In this document: one piece after another, positions 34,377-45,364 of the stretch | Layout: each line of letters starts with the position of its first letter | Position numbering within the stretch: the stretch's first letter is position 1 | Assembly (NCBI GenBank): GCA_007570785.1 | Contig: ML661900.1 | Coordinates: 6,121,800 to 6,185,799 of the forward strand | Length of the DNA stretch: 64,000 nt | Reading direction: 5' to 3' | Origin: Antilocapra americana | Taxonomy: Eukaryota > Chordata > Mammalia > Artiodactyla > Antilocapridae | Program-made: the position numbers and the translations under genes | The notes under the pieces: model-generated | What the model saw: only the letters and a program-made list of their open reading frames with translations | Database searches by the model: none | Told to the model about the DNA's origin: nothing

Positions 34377-36112
34377 CTTTGGAGAGAAATAGGGATCATG
34401 GGGGTGGAAAAGAGGGCTCCGAGGTGATGTCCCTGCTGCCAGCCTGGGACCCAGGCCCTGAAGGGTGACACGAGCCCCAGCAGTGCTCTGGAATCACTCA
34501 GTTCCCCTTCCTGAGAAGGGTCTGAAAGCGGGCAGGAGCAGGCACTCTGTTCCTCTTTATAGTCTGGGTAGGGGTTCGCAGGAAGGATGTGGGTGTGACA
34601 GAGCTGGTTGGCAAACCATTGATCTAACGAAAGACGGGGCTCCTGTCACCCTCATGGAGTCGGAGCTGCTATCACCTGCCCCTCCTGCTGCACGCCTGGT
34701 CACCGTTTGCTCACTGGTCTGGCCCAAACCCCAGGGCCCCAGAGAAGGAGGGCCTTAGACATCTTGAGTTCTAAGGAATGAATCTCACATCTCAGTGAGG
34801 CTTGTGAAAAAAAACCCCATGGAAGTTTGAGGCTCCTCTTTGAGGAACAGCCTCTGGCTTGTCCTCTGGCACCAAGCCTTCCCCCACAGGGCCCTGAGCA
34901 GCTGCCTTGGCACCAGGCTCCATCCAGTTTACCCTTTTGTTCCTGCCAGTGCCCGCCTTGGCCCTCCTCTTGTAAGTCCTCCTGGAGTAGACCAAACTGC
35001 CCTTGGGTTCAGGCTTCAGCCCCAGGGCCCCTCCCTGAAGGGCCAGAGCCCCAGGCTGCTGACCCTAGCCTGTCCCTCTCTCCACTGTTCTGGAGGCCGC
35101 CCAGCCAGGCCGCCTGTCCAGAAGCCTTCCCTCCAATCCCCACCACCCATGCACCCTACTGGGGCCTGGGCTCCCCCACTGCTTTGGGGCTGCCTTTGTG
35201 CCTGTTCCCCACTGTTTCTGTCACTGTTCTTGAGTGAGGGTCCACCCTCTCTGCTGGACCTTGAGCTTCATGCCTGAGCCGTTCATCGCTCTGCCGCTGC
35301 TGCACATGGTGTCCCATGGGTGAGAGGGGAAGCCCCAGGCGCCTTCCTCCTGAGAGCTTGAGGGAAGCTGAAACTCAGATTTTCTTTGTGGGTGTCAGAG
35401 GAGCAGCATCACCAGGGGGAAACTGAAACTTAACAGATGTCTGTGTGGGTGGAGAGCAGAATCTGCTGCCAGCCGTTAATGCCCTCATACCATCGAGGGG
35501 AACTCAAGTGTTGGCGAGGCCAGCGCTCCAGGACAGGAAGCCCACAGGCTCGAGGACCCAGCAGGCTCTGCGGCCCCGGGGGATGGGGGTGCAACGAGGG
35601 GCGCCTACCGGGGCCAGGGTGTGAGAGGGCGGGGGAGGAAAGGGTGTCCGTCAGAGAAAGCTTTCTGAGGAGTTGATGCCCGAGAGGAAAGAAGAAATGG
35701 GGGAGACACTCCGCAGAGGGGAGAGTTCCTGTGAGGCCACAGGAAGGGGTAGCGGGCACCTCTGATTTGGGGAACTGGGTCCTAAAGTCTGAGGAGGGGT
35801 GTGTGCAGGGATTTTGTAGTAGTAACTGGTGCTGTGCCAGTTATGCGCCTGTACTGCACTAGATGCTTCCTGTATTTGTGTCACCAAGGTAACCCGATGA
35901 ATAATGATAACTAAAATAGTTACGTTATGCTTTATCTATACATAATGTATTATTCTGATACTATCTTTTAAATAGGTATTTAACTTTGAATAGAGAAGTT
36001 TAAAAAGGCAAGCTATGAAAATTGTTCCTCATACTCTTGACTCCATCCACGTAGTTTCAAACACATATCCTCTGGTCTTAGTTTCCAAGTTAATCTTCCA
36101 GAAGTTGGGGTT
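34377..36112. other. Intergenic DNA after STOML1, no gene recognised
   Basis: GC-rich, non-repetitive sequence immediately downstream of the STOML1 poly(A) site. Frames of up to 145 codons have no recognisable domains and no repeats were identified. Confidence 0.5.
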
Positions 36113-36236
36113 TGGGGATTTCCCTGGTAGTCCAGTGGTTAAGACTCTCTGCTTCCACTACAGAGGGTACAGGCTCAATCTCTGGCCAGGGAGCTAAGAC
36201 CCCACATGCTGTGTTGCACAGCCAAAAAAAAAAAAA
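36113..36236 (+). mobile_element. CHR-type tRNA-derived SINE
   Basis: GGGATTTCCCTGGTAGTCCA through CAGGGAGCTAAGACCCCACA, then an A13 tail. It is flanked by an imperfect duplication GAAGTTGGGGTTT / GAAGTTGGAGTTT. Confidence 0.85.
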
Positions 36237-36459
36237 TGAAGTTGGAGTTTTTAAAAGTATATTTGCAAGAAAATCCAAATATATTATTCTCCGGGATTTA
36301 TTTTTTTTACAGAAATGGCAGCATAGCAAATACAATGTTAATTTGTGCACTTAACATTGTGCTTGAGACTTTCCATATTCGCACACCTAGACTCCCTGTT
36401 CAGTTTTATATTAGCAGTTACATAGGATTCAATTGTATGGGTGTATCATAGTTTATTTT

Positions 36460-39200
36460 ACCTGATTTGGATTGATAGCCATTCAGATTATTTTTTTATG
36501 TTTTGCTATTTCAAACAATCGTGCAGTAATAACCTTTCACATATGCTATTGTGGTTGAAGTTCATCTGTGGGATAAAGTCCTAGAAAGAGAATGGCTCAG
36601 TCAAAGCATTTATAATTTAATATTGTCCCGATGCCTTCTTTAGGGATTATTCTAATTTACACTTCCATCATCAGTAAGTGAAAGTCTGTTTTTCCTCACA
36701 GCCATGCCCACACAATGTGATACTAAAATCTGGAATTTTTTGACAGTCCAGTAAATGAAAAAGCTCATCTCAGTGAAAAAGTAAATTAAAAAGTTCAACT
36801 TTTAAAAAAGTTGTTCAATTGTTTATTGCTTTTTAAGGTTTGGGCTTTCCATCCCAGCAAAAGCACAGGGTTTCTTCTCAGTCCCAGGTAAAAAGCACAG
36901 AATTTACCTTTATAACAGATAATAGGATAAAATGCACTCATTTTTTAATAGTAAAAGATGTTTATCATTTTTCACACTAAGCCACCAGATAAATGATAAT
37001 TGCAAGCCATATGGAGACATGATTAACCTAACACTATAAAATACAGTTTGGGGGGTATACATGCATATGTTTTCATCCACCTAGCCAGTCCGTGTCTTCC
37101 GGTTGGTGCATAAAATTCACCCATTTTAAATGTACTTTGACAAATGGAACACCAGGTAACCACTACCCACCAGAATCAACTTATAGAACGTTTCCATCAA
37201 CTCATGTAGTTCCCTGTATCCCTTCCCATTCAATCTTCAATCTCCCCACCCCCACCCCCAGGCCCAGGTCACCACTGATCTGCTTTCTAATAATGATTAA
37301 ATTTCACGTCTCTAGAATTTCATACAAGTGAAACCATGCCATGTGTATCCTTTAGTGTCTAGCTTCTTTCTGTAGTGTTTTTGAATCATCTATGTTATTA
37401 TGTGTACCAATAGTTTGTTCTATTTTATTGTTAGTAATACTCTGTTGTATGGATAGAGGTACAGTTTACATATTCACCTGTTGATGGACACTTGAGTAGT
37501 TTTCAGTTTTGATTATCGAAGCTTCTCTGGACATCTATCTGGGTTCGAGTCTTTGTGTGGATATGTGTTTTCATTGGTAAATACTAAGGAGGAAAACTTC
37601 TGGTTCTAGAAGCTGCCAAACGAATTCCAGGATGGTTGTGCCAACACTTGGTGTTGTCAGTCATTTCCAGTGGGTCTGCCTGGTGACTTTGAGCCCCTTT
37701 GTGGGTGCTCATTTGGGTATATGTCTTCTTTTGTGAGGTATCTGTCAATTTTTTTTCTCGCTTTAAAATCTGGCTTTATCTTATTGGTATAATGTTCATA
37801 TCAGTTCTAAGAGTTCTTAGTAAATCCTGGATACATGTCTTTTGGCAGGTATTTGAAATATTTTCTCCCAGACTGTAGTTTGGCTTTCTAATTTCTTAAT
37901 GATTTATTTTTAAAAGCAATAGACTTTAATCTTTTTTTTTTAGTATTTTTTTTTAATTTTCTTTACTTTATTGTGTTAGTTTTGTCATACATTGACATGA
38001 ATCCGCCATGGGTATACATATGTTCCCCCTTCAGAACCCCCCTCCCTCCTCCCTCCTGATTCCCTCCCCCTGGGACATCTCAGTGCACCAGCCCTGAGCA
38101 TCAACCCTGGGCTGGCGATTGATTTCACATATGATAATTAACATGTTTCAATGCCATTTTCCCATATCATCCCACCCTTGCCCTCTTCCACAGAGTCCAC
38201 GAGACTGTTCTATACATCTGCGTTTCTTTTGCTGACTCGCATGCAGGGTTCTCGTTATCATCTTTCTAAATTCCATATATATGCATTAGTATTAGACTTT
38301 AATCTTGATGAAGTTAGTCTATAGCTTTTTAAGCATTTGTCTGTTTATTCATATGTTTGTGTCGGGTCTCAGTTGGGACATGACCAAAACACTAGAAAAC
38401 TAGGCACAGTGCCTTAAAGTACTAGCCAAATCTATAAACTTTCAGAAGTACTTTTAGTACTTTTAGGCCTGATCCACTTTGAGTTACTTTTTGTATACGG
38501 TATGAGAGAAAAGGCTGAGATGTTTCCCCTGGCCCCGCCCATGTGGGTATCCAGCACTTCTTGTTGAAAAGGTATATTTTCTCCATTGAATTACCTCAGA
38601 ACTTGAAATTTTTCATGTCTCTTATTTTGTGTTAAGTTGGAATTTTGTAATATGTTTAAGAGCTATTGTGTTTCTTTTTCTGTGAAATATTATTTCATGC
38701 ATTTTTTTTAGTGTTGGTTTCTATTTTTGTTTTGACATCTGGAACTCTTTATACTAGAGGGATTAGTTCTTTTTGATATAACTTGTAAAAATTTTTAACC
38801 CAATTTGTTGTTTGTAGTTTGACTTTGCTTGTGGTATTTTCCCATGAAATTTGACAGGTGTATTTGAAATGATATATATTTTACTTTGTGGCTTTTAAGT
38901 TTTAAGTTATAAGAAAAACTTCCATTCTAAGATGATAAAGGAATTCCATGTACTTCCATTATTTTATTTTTTACATGTAATTGTTTGACAAACCCCTTGG
39001 GATTTAAATGAGCATAAAACACATAGAACCACATTTTTTTCAGTGCTATGTATTTGTTTGTCTTGAGATCGATATCTGGGTTTTCTGTTCTGTTCCATTC
39101 GTCTATGCACTAAGGCCACATGGTTTTAATTATTGAGGCTTCATAAAATGATGAATATCTATAAGATTAATTCTTTTTAATGCTTCTTCAGAAATTCTTC
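36460..39200 (-). mobile_element. Ancient L1 remnant, antisense
   Basis: A long run of antisense L1 3' UTR and ORF2-derived sequence (TTCACCTGTTGATGGACACTT, TTTGGCAGGTATTTGAAATATTTTC, then TCTATGCACTAAGGCCACATGG). It is full of stops and is interrupted by a younger L1 insertion at 37934-38292. Confidence 0.65.
37934..38292 (-). mobile_element. 5'-truncated ruminant L1 with 14-bp TSD, antisense
   Basis: Poly-T at the left (the A-tail of a minus-strand copy), then TTTGTCATACATTGACATGA and CCCCCCTCCCTCCTCCCTCC, the ruminant L1 3' end. It is flanked by perfect duplication TAGACTTTAATCTT at 37920-37933 and 38293-38306, within an older L1. Confidence 0.93.
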
Positions 39201-39204
39201 CTGG

Positions 39205-39335
39205 AAATTTCCTGGCAGTCAATGTTTAATCACGCAGCACTTTCACTGCCGAGGATGTGGATTGAATCCCTGGTCCGAGAACTAAGATTCTAGAAGCCAC
39301 GCAGTGTAGCCAAATTAAAAAAAAAAAATTAATTC
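39205..39335 (+). mobile_element. Degenerate CHR-type SINE
   Basis: TTTAATCACGCAGCACTTTC, then TTGAATCCCTGGTCCGAGAACTAAG and an A-rich tail after GTAGCCAAATT. Diverged and lacking a clear target duplication. Confidence 0.65.
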
Positions 39336-39361
39336 TTCCTGCCTATTCTTGTTGCTGTTTT

Positions 39362-39383
39362 AAAATAAACTTTAGAGCTACCC
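39362..39383 (+). repeat. Target-site duplication, left copy
   Basis: The 22 bases AAAATAAACTTTAGAGCTAC plus CC follow TTTT, an L1 endonuclease TTTT/AA site. The right copy at 40899-40920 has A for G at one position. Confidence 0.92.
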
Positions 39384-40898
39384 GCCCCCATCCTCCCCAC
39401 CGGGCCCTTTGTACGTGCTCGGCGGCGTGCGAGCGCGCCCGGCACGTGACCCCGCCGAACGTGGCATTGTGTTATCACGTGACCCAGGTGCGTACGCGAC
39501 GGAGCGGGGTGTGAAGATGGCGGACGAAGAGGCCTAGCGGGAGAGGTTGAGTCGCGGCGGAGGCGGCTGCGCCGCGGAGCTGCAGCTCCTAGGCGAGCGG
39601 CTCCAGGAGCTGCAGTGGCAGTTGCGGGAGAGCCGGGTGCCGGCAGTGGAGGCGGCCACGGAGTACTGTCAGCAGCTGTGCCAGAGTACATCATGTGAAA
39701 TGCCGGGCTGGATGAAGCACAAGCTGGAATCAAGATTGCCGGGAGAAATATCAGTAGCCTCCTATATACTGATGACATCACCCTAATGGCAGAAAGCGAA
39801 GAGGAACTAAAGAGCTTCTTGTTGAAGGTGAACGAGGAGAGTGAAAAAGCTGGCTTAAAACTCAGCATTCAAAAAATAAAAGATCATGGTATCTGGTCCC
39901 ATCACTTCATGGGAAATAGATGGGGAAACAATAGAAACAGAGACTTTATTTTCTTGGACTCCAAAATCACTGCAGATGGTGACTTCAGCTATGAAATTAA
40001 AAGATGTTGCTCCTTGGAAGAAAAGCTATGACCAACCTAGACAGTATATTAAAAAGCAGAGACTTTACTTTGCTAGCAAAGATCTGTCTAGTCAAAGCTG
40101 TGGTTTTTCCAGTAGTCATGTATGGATGTAAGAGCTGGACCATAAAGAAGGCTGAGTACTGAAGAATTGATACTTTGGAACTGTGCTGTTGGAGGAGTCT
40201 CTTGAGAATTCATTGGGCTGCAAGGAGATCAAACCAGTCAATCCTAAAGGAAATCAATCCTGAATATTCATTGGAAGGACTGATGCTGAAGCTGAGGCTC
40301 CAATACTTTGGGCATGTGATGTGAAGAGCTGACTCATTGGAAAAGACCCTGATGCTGGGAAAGATTGAAGGCAGGAAGAGAAGGGGATGACAGAGAACGA
40401 GATGGTTGAATGGCATCACTGTCTCAGTGGACACAAGTTTGAGCAACCTCTGGAAGACTGTGAAGGACCGGGAAGCCTGACGTGCTGCAGTCCTTGTGGT
40501 CTCTCAACAACAATTTATAGGTCTTTTAAGGGTATAATCAATACATATTTATAAATTACAATGAGGGCAACTTGTTGAAATCTGTTTCTAATGTCCTAAT
40601 ATAACTAAGATCAATTCTTTATCAGAGTTTAAAAAAAAAAACTGCATTTGTGTTGTGTTTGGCCTCTGTATGGTGCAAAGAAGTACCTGAAGTTCATGGG
40701 GAAAAGTAGGTCATCAGTGGTCTTTAAAGCTGCTTTTAGTTGGATATCCCATAAACATTTGAATATGAAACCTCAGTATAGGGATGTCTCATAAACTTCA
40801 CACATGTGAATGCGTATTACTTCAGCTTATATTGCTATTTGAATCTGTCTATTAAGTAATAAAGTTTGTATTTTAGATAGAAAAATAAATAAATAAAT
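39384..40898 (+). pseudogene. Retrocopy of a chimeric mRNA: ZNF292-like exon 1 spliced to BovB, with poly(A) tail
   Basis: The insert begins with a GC-rich leader. At 39517 an ATG opens MADEEA followed by an in-frame TAG (39535-39537), then RERLSRGGGGCAAELQLL through RVPAVEAATEYCQQLCQ, ending at 39684. I recognise this 56-codon block as the first coding exon of ZNF292, a large zinc-finger transcription factor on another chromosome in human. At 39685 the sequence switches to internal BovB (AGTACATCATGTGAAATGCC) running to about 40497, then about 360 bp of other sequence with AATAAA at 40858-40863 and an A-rich tail (40880-40898). Flanking direct repeats at 39362-39383 and 40899-40920 differ at one base of 22. 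Intronless join, tail and TSD show L1-type retroposition of a processed transcript. It is disabled by the stop codon. ZNF292 identity is from memory. Confidence 0.85.
39685..40497 (+). mobile_element. BovB segment carried inside the retrocopy
   Basis: The 3' third of BovB RT-containing ORF2 (GCAGAAAGCGAAGAGGAACT, ATGTATGGATGTAAGAGCTG) to GACCGGGAAGCCTGACGTGC. It has multiple frameshifts and lacks the ACTGA-type BovB tail, consistent with being part of an exon rather than an independent insertion. Confidence 0.9.
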
Positions 40899-40920
40899 AA
40901 AATAAACTTTAGAACTACCC
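40899..40920 (+). repeat. Target-site duplication, right copy
   Basis: AAAATAAACTTTAGAACTAC plus CC directly follows the A-rich tail of the retrocopy and matches 39362-39383 at 21 of 22 bases. Confidence 0.92.
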
Positions 40921-40934
40921 TAGTAATCGTTTAG

Positions 40935-41030
40935 GGGACTTTTGTTAGTGGTCCAGTGGTTAAGACTCTTTGCTCCCAATGCAGGGAACTTGGGTTCCAT
41001 TTATGATTGGGGAACTAAGATCCTGCATGT
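40935..41030 (+). mobile_element. CHR-type SINE fragment
   Basis: GTGGTCCAGTGGTTAAGACTC and GGGGAACTAAGATCCTGCAT mark the tRNA-like head. The element lacks most of its body and tail. Confidence 0.8.
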
Positions 41031-41370
41031 TTTTATGCATTTTGGTTTTTTTCCCTCTTAGTGTTCTCAGAAGTTTTACAGTGTTCATATAGTCTTGAAC
41101 ATTTTTGTTTAAGTTTATTCCCAGGTACTGTATCTTTTCTGATGCTACTGTAAACGGGATCTTTCCTTTCATTATATTATCAGATCAGAGTGCTATTTAC
41201 TGCTCTGTAGGAGTTCTGTACCTTACTAACTTAATTCTTTCCTTACTAACTCTATTTTTATTCATAGTACTTCGTAGTTCTTCATCTTCAATATACAGTC
41301 AGATGTTGACAACGTCACCTCCTCATATCAGTGCATTAAAAGGCTTTCCCTTTTGTAATTGCTTTGGCTA
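41030..41370 (-). mobile_element. L1 ORF2 fragment, antisense
   Basis: The minus-strand translation contains EKIQYLGINLNKNVQDYMN, the conserved motif of L1 ORF2 after the RT core. Short, interrupted and non-functional. Confidence 0.8.
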
Positions 41371-41379
41371 GCATGGAGG

Positions 41380-42396
41380 TGGGTATTTTTAAGGTGAAAG
41401 AGAGAGGATATTATGCGGAAAGATCCAGTATAGAGAGAGGCAGAGGGAGACTGTAGAGGAAGAGAAGGGAATGGGATCCTGAGCCCTGATAGGATTAGCT
41501 CTGAACAAAGATTGACACCTCACCCTGGAGAAAGAAGGGAGGAAATAAGGCTGGGGGCAGGATTCTGGCACTCCTGTGCACATGGGGGTGGGTTGGGGTA
41601 GGCTGCAGCTCTGGTGTGTTTATTAACTGAACAGTTTTCAAGGAAGAGACGTGCCATTGGTAAATCATGGTCACTGTGTCACTCACACAGGCCGCACTGG
41701 GTTAGCCTTTTGCTGGGGCCTCCAAGCCCAAAACCATGAAATTGAGAGTGCTGAGGGGGTGGGGACTTGGGGAGGTTTGTGTATCGCAGGGGTGGAGGCT
41801 GGGAGAAATTTTCTGGTTCCTCCTGGTGAGTTGTTCTTGATTCCCATCCTAAGCCAAGTGGAGTACAGCTCCCCCAACCAGGACAGCAAGAGATGATTGG
41901 TCCACAGGTGGGATGACCGAGGATCAGCAGGCCCCCAGAAAGCCTCCCCGGAGGGATTTGTGGCAGGACTGGGCCCACAACCTGTGTCTCGTGGCTCCAG
42001 TCCATGACTTCCTCTTCTGTCAGTGGGGACTGTGGGGCAGTGGGATTGGCTTGGAATAAAGAGGGTCTTAAGATTCTGGCTTTGTGTTGCTCCACTTAGC
42101 CTGACTCCACTGTGTGGGGTGGGTGTGGAGTGTGTAGGGGTGGGCAGAGGGGGGCATATTCCCCATCTGCTGCCCTAGATCCTCTGCTACTCAGCCAGGA
42201 GAGAGGCTGGAGAGAGAGGAAAGGAGTGAAGAGGGGAGAAGAGGAGAGGGAGAAGACCGAGGATCAAAGGGACTTGCCCACCACAGTCCTCAGCTGGGAG
42301 CTTCTTCCCCTGGGCTGGGACTCCAGCGTGCTTCCACTGACTTTCCAGAGATTGGCAATGTCCACCATATAACGGGCACCAGCCACTGGTTTTTAA
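41380..42396. other. Intergenic, no gene recognised
   Basis: Non-repetitive sequence with a purine-rich tract at about 42195-42270. Open frames under 140 codons show no domain. Confidence 0.5.
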
Positions 42397-42411
42397 AATG
42401 GACTTGTTGCA

Positions 42412-42564
42412 GGAATTCCCTGGTGGTCCAGTCCAAGCTCCCTATGCAAGGAGCGAGAGTTCAACCTCTAGTTAGGGAACTAGATACCACATGCCACAAT
42501 GAAGAGTTGGCGTGCTGCAACTAAGACCCAGTGCAGCCAAATAAATACACATTAATTTTTTTTT
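42412..42564 (+). mobile_element. CHR-type SINE with 15-bp TSD
   Basis: GGAATTCCCTGGTGGTCCAG through CTAAGACCCAGTGCAGCC with an AT-rich tail. Perfect duplication AATGGACTTGTTGCA at 42397-42411 and 42565-42579. Confidence 0.93.
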
Positions 42565-42579
42565 AATGGACTTGTTGCA

Positions 42580-43855
42580 TAAGATGAAGCAGCATTAGAT
42601 TTGCTGAGGAAGATGAAGACAGACAGAGCACAGGTGAAGATAGGAAGAAAGGAGAGACCGAGGGAGACAGAGAGAGGAAGAGACATACAGATGGAGAGGG
42701 AATGCTGGAAGATGAACAAGGAGGGACAAAGCAACCGAGAGACAGACAGCAAGAGGAGGTAGGAGCCAAACTGTGGTACCTGCCACGGGCAAAAACAGGG
42801 CCCTGAGGGTCACCCTGGAGGGGCAAGAGTCACACCTGAGGAGCAGAAGATGCTTGGCGGGGGGTGAGGGGGGTTGAGGGGGGTTGAAGGGGTGGCACCC
42901 AGCCATCTCCTGGGGCACCTTTGTCCTGCGTTTCTTCTTGAAGGAGCCGGCAGAAGCCCAGTCGTGAGCTTGTGGTACCACCTTGTGGCAGTTTGGGGGA
43001 CAGCTGGTTTTCTCCTCTAGGTGCTTTCAAAGGCTGGAAAGGATCTTGGGGGCAAAGGAGCTGCCACTGTGGAGAGAAAGTGAAGAGTAGAACCAGAGCC
43101 TGGGGCGCAGGCCCAGGAGATGCCCGCCTTGCCCGACTATTTCTATACACGTTCACACACCCATTTCTGTGTACACCCAGGCCCAGGGTTGGCAAAGCAG
43201 TGATGAGGGATTGGGAGGGAAGTGGGAGGCCGGATAATGTGAGGATTTGACCAGGAGAACTGGGAGAGATTGACCAAAGAGAGGAACCAGGAAACTGCAG
43301 ATCATGGAGCTAAATCTGCAAAATGAAGCCAATTATATCAAAGGATATTTTAAGACCTTTCTAGGATGAGGTGTCTTCCCCAAACCAATTATTGAAATGC
43401 CCAGAATTGCCAAATATAACATATTACCATAAAATAACAAAAAGTGATTTTTATAAGTTTGTCTTGGAAATTGTTTGACTAAGAGTAATTCATTCACGGT
43501 GTAATTATCTGCACATTCTCAGCACTCCATGGGCATTCATTTACATTCTGGAAGTACTTGCGGAGTTAAAAAAAAATTTACAAATTATTTCCAAATAGAA
43601 TGAGATTCTTATGAATACTACACATTTAATAATTAAAGAAGCTGACACAGAATTAATGATATAATTTAACAGTTGATGACATTTTTTAGACATTTGATTA
43701 AACATTTATTAATTTTGGGCTGTTCTGTAGTTTTTGCATTTTAGAGCCAGATTTTCAGGTTTTAAACATTTAATGTAGGTTCTTGAGAAGTTCTGGGACT
43801 CTGGTCACTGTGTCCCCTGGGATTACCTTACCTGAACAGTAAGTGGCTCTGGTAA
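42580..43855. other. Intergenic, purine-rich and G-rich, no gene recognised
   Basis: 42599-42745 is a GA-rich tract and 42859-42892 holds four G-runs. The remainder up to 43855 is unique AT-rich sequence. Confidence 0.5.
42859..42892 (+). other. G-quadruplex-prone run
   Basis: Runs of 6, 6, 6 and 4 G with loops TGA, TTGA and TTGAA. Confidence 0.85.
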
Positions 43856-43938
43856 TATTGAGTTGGTGAAAAAATTCATTTAAGTTTTTCTATATGATCT
43901 CATGGAAAAACCCAAATGAACTTTTTGGCCAACCCAAT
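43856..43938. mobile_element. Mariner-type MITE (palindromic)
   Basis: TATTGAGTTGGTGAAAAAAT at the left is complementary to GAACTTTTTGGCCAACCCAA at the right, leaving a near-perfect 80-bp hairpin with TA at each end. This matches the ruminant mariner short elements. Confidence 0.88.
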
Positions 43939-44169
43939 ACCCTATCAGAGAGCTATGAAGAGTAAAATTGGGGGTAATATATGAAAGCATTTAGCACAAT
44001 GTCCAGTAAACTCCAAGCACCCAATAAGCAGGAGATGTCATTAAATATACCTGCATACACACATAATCCCATATTCATTCATTTATTCATTCTAAAAAAT
44101 TGTATTGGGCACTCACTTACATTAGACCAAGCAAAGTCTTAGGTGCTGGGATAGGGTTGATTTATGTTA

Positions 44170-44290
44170 GGAATGACTGGTTTGGTCTCCTCGCAGTCCA
44201 AGGGATTCTCAAGAGTCTTCCACAGCACCGAAATTTGAAAGCATCCATTGTACAGCTCCCGCACCACAATTTGAAAGCTGGAGACTGCCA
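44170..44290 (-). mobile_element. BovB fragment, antisense, rearranged
   Basis: GACTGGTTTGGTCTCCTCGC, CAAGGGATTCTCAAGAGTCT and GAAATTTGAAAGCATCCATT are antisense BovB. A short internal segment around AATTTGAAAGC is repeated. Confidence 0.8.
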
Positions 44291-44639
44291 GTAGCCTTAA
44301 TCAGGGCACACTTGAAGCTTTCCGTCCATTTTTCACTATAGAGCTTTCCAGTCCTCTGCTTGTCATTGAGTCTCTGCCAGGACAAAGTGATGGTGGCTGA
44401 CTCCCTTGCTCTATAGCAAGTTCAAAAACTAACCTTAGCTTTTCCCATTTGGCTGGTCTTCATTTATTTACATTATAAAAGCTGCTCTATTGAAAATAAA
44501 CTGTATGTAAAAGTATGGCGACCCTTTAAGAGGCCATTGTAATAATCGAGGCGAGAGAGGATAGTGGCTTGGACCATGCTGATAGCAGGGCAGGCGATTA
44601 GAAGGAATTGGATTAAGTTCTGTGTATTGTATTTTGTTT

Positions 44640-45350
44640 TTTTATTCTGAAATTATAGATTCACTGGCAGCTGCAAAGAAATGGATAGAGAAGTCCCATG
44701 TCTGCCTCCCTGAGCCAACCCAGCATCTCATGTAACCACCAAACTGTATAAAAACCAAGGAATTGACATTGGGATAATCAAATCAGATTTATTCAAATTT
44801 CACTGGCTATATATGCACTTCTTTATGTGTATGTGTGTCTGTTTGTGTAGCTCTACACAACTTTGTCACGTGTAGCCTGGGGCAACCACCACAACAATCA
44901 AGATGGTCTGTGGTACTCTCCTTGGCATCATCCCTTTATACTCACACCCCTCCTTCCTGTTGCTCACCCTGACAGCCACTAATCTATACTCTTGTCTCCG
45001 TGATTATGTTACTCAGGATTGCCAGATAAATGGAATTCTGCAGTATGTATCCTTTTGAGGTTGGCTTTTTCACTCAGCTTAACTCCCTAGAGATGCACCC
45101 GAGGGGTTGCGTGTGTTAGCAGTTCACCCTCTTTCCTGTCGACTGTTATACTGTGGTGTGGATGCGCCGCAGTTGGTTTCACCCTTCCCCCTCTGAAGGA
45201 CGTCTGAGTAGTTTCCAGGTCTGGGCTATGGCAAGTAAAGCTGTTATGCACTTTTGTGTACAAGTTCTTCTGTGAATGTAAGTCTTAGTTTCTCTGGGAT
45301 AAATGCAACAGCTGGGCCCTTGTTAGCTCTGTTTTTAGTTCTGAACTGGT
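44640..45350 (-). mobile_element. Old L1 3' region, antisense
   Basis: Antisense L1 tail phrases (TTACTCAGGATTGCCAGATAA, GGCTTTTTCACTCAGCTTAA, TATGGCAAGTAAAGCTGTTAT). Heavily diverged, with no open frame. Confidence 0.65.
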
Positions 45351-45364
45351 TATGTTGATATTTT

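Noticed and set aside
39517..39684. A genuine new first exon of a local gene with CpG-island promoter
   Set aside because: An in-frame TAG at codon 7, an A-rich tail downstream and 22-bp flanking duplications show it is a retrocopy.
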